A stretch of DNA of 64,000 nt, from positions 684,501 through 748,500 of the forward strand of contig CM040093.1 of assembly GCA_022496805.1 (NCBI GenBank). The letters are read 5' to 3'. Positions 57,505-64,000 of the stretch are shown one piece after another (the stretch's first letter is position 1; every line of letters begins with the position of its first letter). The notes under the pieces were generated by a model that saw only the letters and a list, made by a program, of their open reading frames with translations, had not been told where the DNA came from and ran no database searches. The position numbers were made by a program, and so were the translations under genes. Source of the stretch: Pohlia nutans. Taxonomy: Eukaryota > Streptophyta > Bryopsida > Bryales > Mniaceae.

Positions 57505-57831
57505 ATTCTTCGAGTGGAAATCCTCCATTGTTTCAGCACAAGATGGACGCTGGCATAGGGGACAGTAGAACAGAGACTTCATCAATATTTTGTGGCAAAG
57601 TTTTCGAAGTCAACTATCATGGCAAATCTGTAGGTATGGTGGATTGCATCATGGGGTGCAAAAGCCGCCCGCCTTGGCTTTTGCAGTAGAGTTTCAAGAG
57701 CGGGATATTGCTAATTTGAAGTCTCACCACTATGTTTTATACTTGAAGGTGATGCAGGGAAGAAGAGATGCGATCTAGTCGGTTGGGAGACGGGACATCT
57801 CACTTACTCAAATCTCCTCCAACTTACCAAT

Positions 57832-59079
57832 ATGATCCTTGTGATTGGTAATGGCCGCTCCGGGTCTCCTGCCGATGGGACATACTGGGGCTCTGTAGCA
57901 GCAGCACTGCAGGAACGCGGGCATGACGTCAAATTGACCACGGATATTGTCCATCTCGAAATCGATAGCCCTTTAGCGTCCGCGAGGAGATGGATATCGA
58001 GAAATTCACTGAGGAGAATGGCGGGACAAGGCGTGAAGATCATATGTGCCATGGGTGCAGAAGGCCAAGCTGACCTGACATTGTGGGTCGCTGTCATGAA
58101 CCTTGTTTTCAAGGGGGGCTCCAGAGCCGTTGCTGCAGTGCTGCAAGCGGAAATCTTATGCTGCGATTTCTTTAGAGATGTGGATGTTGTAGAGGTACGG
58201 AAGACTAAAGAAGATGTTAGTGCACCGTATCTCGAACGCCTCATTGACAGACTGGAACCATTCACAATACCCTTCTCTCCAGAAGACGAAGGGAAGATGA
58301 CTAATGCATGGAGCAGTGAGAAAGTTATACTGTTCGGAAGGACCGGTTCCGGCAAGTCTACTACTGCAGAAATGTTAACGCGTGGCCATCTTGATCCTTC
58401 CGTTATCACCTTCAAGGCAAGCTCCAGTGCAAGAGGTGTTACTTCTAACATAATGAGAGAAGGGCGCAGAGGATGGCTTGTCACTGATACTCCTGGATTT
58501 GGAGAAGCGAAATCGGGTACTGTGAGCAGCAAACAGGCAACTGATATCATAATGAGATTCATTGCAGACATATGTAGGACTTACTCCCATTATGTATATG
58601 TGGTGAAGAAAGATCGAGTCGATGTGTTCGATGAAAGACTTTGGCAATTCTTTCAGAAAGTTTTTGCTGGCGCCGAAACCAATTTTTCTGTCGTAGTTAC
58701 TGGTTGTGAAATGCCGCTCTCCACCGAGGATGTAGACCACTTGAAGAAAACATTTGCCGGATGCAACACAATCACGGGTGTTAATTTCCCCCCCACTAAC
58801 GCAGATAACGCTGAACTGGAAGAAGATCACAAGGAAGAAAGAGCTGAGTCGTTAGTGAATCTTGAGGATGCCTTCGCAAGACTTGGGGTTTCAGAATGTA
58901 GATGCTATGTAGGCGGTTTCTCGATGGAATCCTTAAAGTTCGAGAAAAGCGACGCTAGATCAATCGGAGGTACTATTATAGGGGATATAGTCCACTATCT
59001 CATACAGAAGCCCTTAGCGGCTATGGAAAGATACATGAGAAATAAATTGGAGTTAATTTCGTATCATGTTCTTGGATGA
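57832..59079 (+). CDS. AIG1/GIMAP-like GTPase with unrecognised N-terminal domain
   Basis: 415 residues from ATG 57832. The same frame is open upstream to about 57714 and reads well (EGDAGKKRCDLVGWETGHL), so the true protein probably starts in an earlier exon. Residues 1-160 form a globular-looking region (MILVIGNGRSGSPADGTYWG) I cannot assign. The G domain follows: P-loop GRTGSGKST (169-177), a candidate G2 Thr204 (RGVTSN), and G3 DTPGFGEA (219-226). The usual G4 is weak (VVVTGCEMP, 287-295). AIG1-type GTPases occur in plants and vertebrates and are linked to defence and membrane-associated oligomerisation; the role here is inferred from family only. No membrane segment is evident. Confidence 0.8.
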   Translation: MILVIGNGRSGSPADGTYWGSVAAALQERGHDVKLTTDIVHLEIDSPLASARRWISRNSLRRMAGQGVKIICAMGAEGQADLTLWVAVMNLVFKGGSRAVAAVLQAEILCCDFFRDVDVVEVRKTKEDVSAPYLERLIDRLEPFTIPFSPEDEGKMTNAWSSEKVILFGRTGSGKSTTAEMLTRGHLDPSVITFKASSSARGVTSNIMREGRRGWLVTDTPGFGEAKSGTVSSKQATDIIMRFIADICRTYSHYVYVVKKDRVDVFDERLWQFFQKVFAGAETNFSVVVTGCEMPLSTEDVDHLKKTFAGCNTITGVNFPPTNADNAELEEDHKEERAESLVNLEDAFARLGVSECRCYVGGFSMESLKFEKSDARSIGGTIIGDIVHYLIQKPLAAMERYMRNKLELISYHVLG

Positions 59080-60330
59080 ACTATGAGTCACTCTTAACAA
59101 GAGTGGCTTGTGCCTGCAGCCGAGTACCTCATTTGTGTCGATTGGCCGCCTGGATAATTGTCCTGGAGTCTCCACTTCCATGAATCACATACATGGTAGC
59201 GTTGATTCGCCACCTGCACACGCAGCTTGCATTGTGTGGGACGCACTGCCTCTAAGGTATGCTGCCCTAAAACCACCACACCCCCCAAAATGGTTCAGTT
59301 GACTTGAGATACACCAACCTCCAGGAGATATGTAACAATTGTCAGTCCTCATTTTGAGGACTAATTTGCTTACTGGTCACCTTGCTAGTGGGTGAACTGT
59401 GACAATCATAGTGTACGGTTTTGAGTTTGATGCTGAGCAAAATTAAGAACGAGTATTGTTGCTCATAGGAGAGTCAAAGTTAGAAATGGGTCACACATTA
59501 CTTTGCACTTTGAGATTTTCTATAAAATTGAGAATTGCAAATTTCATGATGGAAATTTTTGCATTCCTCATGAAATCCTATTCTAAAGACTAGAATATTT
59601 TTGGGTGGATTTTTTAATTGCTTAATATAGGTCAGATTGCTTAAGTTGGTGGTTTTAAGACAACCAACCATAATCACGGCAAGTACCCTGACATTAATGT
59701 GCCATCCTGTGCAAGCAACAGGCTCATTTTGAGGACTAAGGTAGTGGTGCATATTTCCGTCTGAATTTCAGGTTTGTATATTTAGGCTTGTGAAAGAAGT
59801 TTATAATTTTTGGATGCTCCGCAAAGCTAGTGCAAAGGCATCCCAAAAAAAAACACATTTTTTGAGCATTTCTACAATTTTCTATGAATTTTAAAGCTTG
59901 AAAGCATAGTGGCCATTAACCGCCTGTAGGGTCCTGGCTTTCATGAGAGGTTGGATTCTGAAAATAGTGCGCTTACTGCACCAATCAGAAGCACGCAACT
60001 ATCCATGGCATGGACGTAATTAGAACGTTCCTAGGACATTTTTAAGTCCAGGCTGGGTGGTTTCTGGGACCCAGCCCCCCAATCCTAGGGGTCGGAAATT
60101 GGGACTGGTCGGAAATTGGGGCTGCTACCTTAGTTACCAAAGTCCAAAGCTGCTTGCTATACAAAGCTTTCGTTAGAGAAGAGGAGAGCAAAGCTTTCTA
60201 CTGCAATGTTAAACAGGACGTGTTGTTGGTCTGCTGTACAAAATCCCCGCAACTGGTTGCGCACACAAACCACGAACTCATCAGGTGTCAAAAATGGAGG
60301 ACCCTGGAGCTGGGGATAGGGGAAGCTCAA
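59080..60330. other. non-coding interval
   Basis: Contains two CTCATTTTGAGGACTAA strings (about 59348 and 59725) and no gene I can support. Confidence 0.5.
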
Positions 60331-60332
60331 AT

Positions 60333-61260
60333 CTAGCTGGGTAATAGCGTCCCGGGACCATCCAGAGCTCGCTTCTCTCGGCCCACCAACCGGTTCAGCG
60401 TCTTCTGGGCGATGGAGAGCCACTTGTGGGCCTTCTCCTCCTCCGTCATGAGGTTGGCCTTGCTGTCCCCCGCTCCCCTCACAAACAACTCGTATTTCTT
60501 CCGGGACCGGTCCAGCTGCGTGATCACCGACATGGACCTCAGCTCGGTCCTGGGAAGCACCCTGCCTTCCGGGTCCACGATACTTCTCCCCACGGAGAAG
60601 CCCCTCCTCAACAACGGTAACGAACCCCTGCCATCGCCCTTGTGTGGCAACGGCGGTCGATCAGTAATGCCAGAGAGCCGACTTGTGGACCGCCGCGATG
60701 GCTCTGGAGGCATTTCAATATTGACATCCCCAAAAGCAGGAAACTCAGGAGTATGCTTCCAGGATGTGGAGCCTCGATCGTTCCTACTCCAACTGGACGA
60801 CAGTTTGGCTTTTCCATCCACGATAGTGTACTCTTGGCCCGTGGACGACGACGTGATGTCCGTCCTGGAGCTGGAGCTGGAGCGCCGCGCGTGAGGCTCT
60901 GGGCGTGGGGCTGATCGCTCTTGGAGCTCGTGGACATGCGCGACACTGACAATCGTTCACTGGGCCCGAACAAAGTGTGCGTGTTGAGGAACAAGATATC
61001 TGTGCAGGCGAAGTCGCTCCACCGCTGCTGCATCACCACGTCCGAAATGATGATTCGATGACCCAATCGGCGCCCCATGTCTTGACTCTCCAGCGCAGGA
61101 TCCCCCAGCAGCAATCCATCTGTGCGTCCCACGGACCTTTGCCTCTTTGTCGTGATGGTCCCATCTGTGCTATCTCTTTGCAAGACAATCTGGACGCAAT
61201 CCAAGACCAACACAACTTAGGCTCCATGCGTTTCCAATGACCAGTACCAAAGTTGCTCAA
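60333..61260 (-). CDS. hypothetical coding segment (Ser/Arg-rich), frame changes
   Basis: Minus-strand frames are open and read like protein: first ESQDMGRRLGHRIIISDVVM and SDFACTDILFLNTHTLFGPS (about 61213-60900), then, one frame over, TGQEYTIVDGKAKL to SIAQKTLNRLVGREKRALDG (about 60840-60340). The switch near 60880 could be a missed short intron or a lesion. I recognise no family. It follows the exons at 61260-61760 on the same strand and may belong to the same transcript. Confidence 0.4.
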
Positions 61261-61530
61261 ATGAGGTCAAAGAACATCGCATTGGATTTGTTGGCGATAA
61301 ACTTGATAAATCCTCCAAGCTGATTGATGGGAAGGGATTGACGTGCCTGAGAAGAACGCTCTCGTCTCTCAACAGACGATCGGCGAGGAAGGGAGCAGCT
61401 GCGAGGCAAGTCCGACACGCTAGCGAGCTCCAAGTTAACTGTTTCTTGCGAGTTCCGAGCGGCCACGAGCTCCTTGACTAGAGTAAGATCCTCGGAGGTG
61501 ATACAATGCCGACAGAGCGGGCACGTCGGC
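61257..61530 (-). CDS. hypothetical exon with a CPLC motif
   Basis: An open minus frame starting after a possible acceptor (TTTTCGCAAG) reads HTYLPTCPLCRHCITSEDL, then a helical stretch and a basic Ser-rich part, to TGA 61257. The CPLCRHC segment resembles half of a zinc finger. Its link to the neighbouring exons is unproven. Confidence 0.35.
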
Positions 61531-61642
61531 AGATAAGTATGCTTGCGAAAAGGTGAAATATTACACATGCCCACCAAACGTGAACGCTCTGGCACTCATA
61601 AATTTTAGCATGAGCTTCGAAGGAGAGAACTAAAGAACTTAC

Positions 61643-61753
61643 ACACAGTTGATCGCCTCTGGAGACCACGTCAGAAAAGAAAGATTGACAGGAACAGAAA
61701 TGTTCGGGGAAACACAAGTAGCTGTTGGGGCCGGTCTTGGATTCCCCGATCAC
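61643..61753 (-). CDS. SWS1/ZSWIM7-like SWIM exon
   Basis: A 111-nt exon with clean borders (CTAG acceptor, GTAAGT donor), in phase 0 with the WD40 exon at 61914. It encodes YLCFPEHFCSCQSFF followed by VVSRGDQLC, the N-terminal half of the SWIM finger of plant SWS1/ZSWIM7 homologues (CxC...C). The matching final CxH should come in the next exon; the candidate at 61530 starts with His but lacks the expected continuation. ZSWIM7 partners Rad51 paralogues in recombination. It is odd that this exon sits where the remaining WD40 exons should be. Confidence 0.55.
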
Positions 61754-61913
61754 CTAGCACAAGCAATGCAGTTTTACTAATGTTGACAGCGTTCAATCAC
61801 AAGTGAAACTTTCAAGAAAACCAATTGGGCGGCTGGGTGCATATCTCAAAAACTCAGCAGGGGGGAGGGACTCAAATAAAGAGAAAAGAACAACAATGGA
61901 TAAGAATTCTTAC

Positions 61914-64000
61914 ATTCACAGCCCATGGGAAGTAAAAACGGCTCAAAACAGAGAAGTTGTTGCAGTCAAAGACGCGGACAACTGAATCATTGTTGGAACT
62001 CATCAACCGCACTGCTCCACTGCAAAGCACTCCAAACAACCCAAAGCTTACTGAACCCACTCATCAAAAGAAAACAAACACATCTTCAAAATGAGAAAGC
62101 TGACAATAGTATTTACACAAAACGCAAGAAATAACCCATCGCAGTGACCCTATCCACTTAATAAGCACCTGCAATTATCATAAATATCAATGGCGTTGGT
62201 GATCGCATTGTCATCATGGGTGATCTTGGCACAATATGATACTCCAGGACGATCTAGGTTCTGTTCAAACAGCAAGAGAACGTGATTAATTCATGCCACT
62301 GGTGCCAACATTTTTGAATACGAAATAAACAAGCACACAAGCATTGCCAAAGCCCACATATGTGAAGTACAGGACATTGTCTAGACATACACATCAGCTA
62401 GGCCACTTCATCTTACCTTGCAAACCATCTCGCCTTGAAATCCACCTGCTACAAGGAGGTTCCGCTTTACACACATGGTGCTGATCTGAACACGTCCCAA
62501 CCCATGTTGATAGGGCCACGGGGTTCTCTGACCCTACGCAAAGTATGGTAGCTCATAAGGATGAGCAGGTAAAATGGTAGAACTACTTACTAAAATTTAT
62601 TAAAGTACTGCACATTTTCAAGCAGTGAAAAAGAGAACCGAAATCCAACGCTAATTATGACCTCTTCTTGTCTCCTGATACTTACTACTGACTATTACTA
62701 GCGTGTAACAACAAACGAGACAAGAAGAGGCTATGATTAACAGAATGTTGAATCACAGCGCACAAAAGCATAGAACATTTCAAAACTGAAGAGCAAGACT
62801 TCTCCCCACAAAGACCGACGCAAGTTTTTGAAAACTGATTCAAAAGGTTGACAGAATGAAGGTATGAATACTAAAAAGTGAAGAAGCAACTGATGTAGTT
62901 ACCTCTAAGGCTGGAACAACAGGGCCTGCAACATTGAGCACTTCGGTTCCTTTCCTGGTCAAGGGCGACCAGTGCATCACTGAATAGCTGTGCATAAGAT
63001 ACACATCGTGCTTGGAAGTCGCCCACACTAGGTTTCGCAGCTGATCATCGTTCACCCACAAACAACAAGCCAATGAGAAACAGAAAATGTGATCAACCTC
63101 AGCGTAGTGCCAATCTAAGATTTTAAGCACTCAGTAACAGTGGAACCTCGATCGCCTATAGGTCACATACGTAAAAATCTTTCACATAAAGCAATACAAG
63201 GCAAAGCTCAAGACAATAGCTGTTGTAAGAAAGTAGCGCACCTGAAAATGGACGATGGTAGATTTACCTGATCTAGTATTGTGTCGGAAATGATAAAATT
63301 CCTTTTCCTTCTCTACCATTTTGCACTCCTGTGCATACGAAAATAAGAGTAAGTGTACGAGCAGGATCAAGTAATTTCATATGTATTACGCCTTCCCAAC
63401 GTGAGCCAAAAATAGTATCAGTTTCACAAAACCCAAACGCAACTGAAGCTTGAAATAGCTCAGACATACTCAAAGTCTAAAATAGTGTGAGAGTCTACAT
63501 ACAGTCCACCCTCTATAAATGTTAGGCTCTGGAGTAAAATTTTCCTAACATTTATAGTGAGTTAACATTGTAACAGTTATAAAGGGAGCTTTTTGAATGC
63601 TTAACAAATATAAATTCACATACGGTACCCTCCACAATATAGTCCAGATGAATAATTTGATCACAAAAATGGATGTCATCACACAGTGTTGGATGTATTT
63701 CGTAGGTTAACATTTATAAGTGGCAAATTAACAAAGAAGGGAGTAAATTATTGTTAACATTTAACATAGTTAACATCCTAGTTAGCAATATGAGGGGAGT
63801 ACGATTTTATTAACAAACATAATGAGTTAACGTTTATAAGTGTAACATTTATCGAGGGTAGACAGTACTATGCGATCGTGATATCGTAACAAGAAAGCAT
63901 TATCAGTCACCTTCTCTAGTTCACCATGTGGCTGAAGCAAATTCACGTAATTCTTATACTGCTGTAGCCGGGTTTCTCGGTACTTCTCCCTTGTAAATTG
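61914..64000 (-). CDS. WD40-repeat protein, six 5' exons in window (partial)
   Basis: Exons 64000(cut)-63911, 63328-63242, 63040-62901, 62533-62417, 62260-62169 and 62019-61914, with GT-AG borders and consistent phase. Landmarks are REKYRETRLQQYKNY, KEKEFYHFRHNTRS, LRNLVWATSKHDVYLMHSYS, VKRNLLVAGGFQGEMVCK, GVSYCAKITHDDNAITNAID and SSNDSVVRVFDC-like SSNNDSVVRVFD followed by FPWAVN. These match a conserved plant transducin/WD40 family of about 450 residues whose biochemical role I do not know. The 5' end is outside the window. The C-terminal propeller blades expected after FPWAVN are not found downstream; the next exon is the SWS1-like one at 61643. Confidence 0.88.
62653..62738. repeat. small foldback in a WD40 intron
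   Basis: AATTATGACCTCTTCTTGTC and its near reverse complement GACAAGAAGAGGCTATGATT, with a 42-nt loop, inside the 62534-62900 intron. Confidence 0.75.
63502..63865. mobile_element. TA-flanked MITE (pogo/Tigger-like ends) in WD40 intron 1
   Basis: Left end CAGTCCACCCTCTATAAATG, right end (reversed) CTGTCTACCCTCGATAAATG, flanked by TA at 63500-63501 and 63866-63867. No coding content. Internal GTTAACATTTATAAGTG strings repeat three times. The TA target and the CAGTnnACCTC style suggest a Tc1/mariner pogo-type origin; that is inference. Confidence 0.7.

Overview
The window is nuclear DNA of a plant-lineage eukaryote. The evidence is spliceosomal GT-AG introns, plant-type hAT (DUF659) and MULE (SWIM zinc finger) transposases, an AIG1/GIMAP-like GTPase, a SWS1/ZSWIM7-like exon, and a WD40 gene whose exons read like a plant family. 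The very repeat-rich, AT-rich background would fit a charophyte alga such as Chara, but that is a guess from style, not a demonstrated match. I see no rRNA, tRNA, CRISPR or bacterial operon structure.

Layout. 0-10.6 kb: two blocks of a GATCACCCTGGGCTC / TTGCTCACTGCC satellite enclose a ten-exon minus-strand gene (1733-6554) that joins a ParB/Srx-like DGNHR domain to an N6/N4 DNA-methyltransferase-like domain. 11-16.3 kb: a 70-bp-arm inverted repeat and a decayed MULE transposase. 17.2-18.6 kb: fifteen copies of a 19-21 bp palindrome, core TATCYTCGASTCGARGATA. 18.7-26.5 kb: AT-rich DNA with TTAA-flanked MITEs. 26.5-36.4 kb: a GC-rich plus-strand block with a second, divergent and broken ParB-methyltransferase gene, an acidic/proline-rich reading frame, an FCP1/NIF-like phosphatase homologue and a Ser/Pro-rich frame. 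Here the same palindromes fill the leader intron, two internal introns and, in frame, the coding tails. 37.3-46 kb: an intact hAT transposase (minus) diverges across a GGATCGGACG satellite from a broken RING-domain gene (plus). 46-54.2 kb: more MITEs, a 1.17 kb direct duplication carrying a CGTCCGATC satellite, and a smaller paralogue of the RING-gene N-terminus that ends in a ubiquitin-interacting motif. 54.2-64 kb: host-like sequence, with an AIG1-like GTPase and the 5' part of a WD40 gene that runs into a SWS1/ZSWIM7-like exon.

How it fits together. Most coding units look element-borne, and each sits in its own short repeat family: the TCACTGCC satellite with ParB-methyltransferase copy A, the 19-21 bp palindrome with copy B, and the CGTCCGATC satellite with the hAT/RING/UIM genes. 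The most novel candidate is the pair of ParB-methyltransferase fusion genes together with the palindrome family around one of them. That the protein acts on the palindromes is only a hypothesis. Several element genes carry internal in-frame TAG/TGA/TAA codons, each one C-to-T change from CAG/CGA/CAA, which fits decay by deamination of methylated cytosine in silenced elements.
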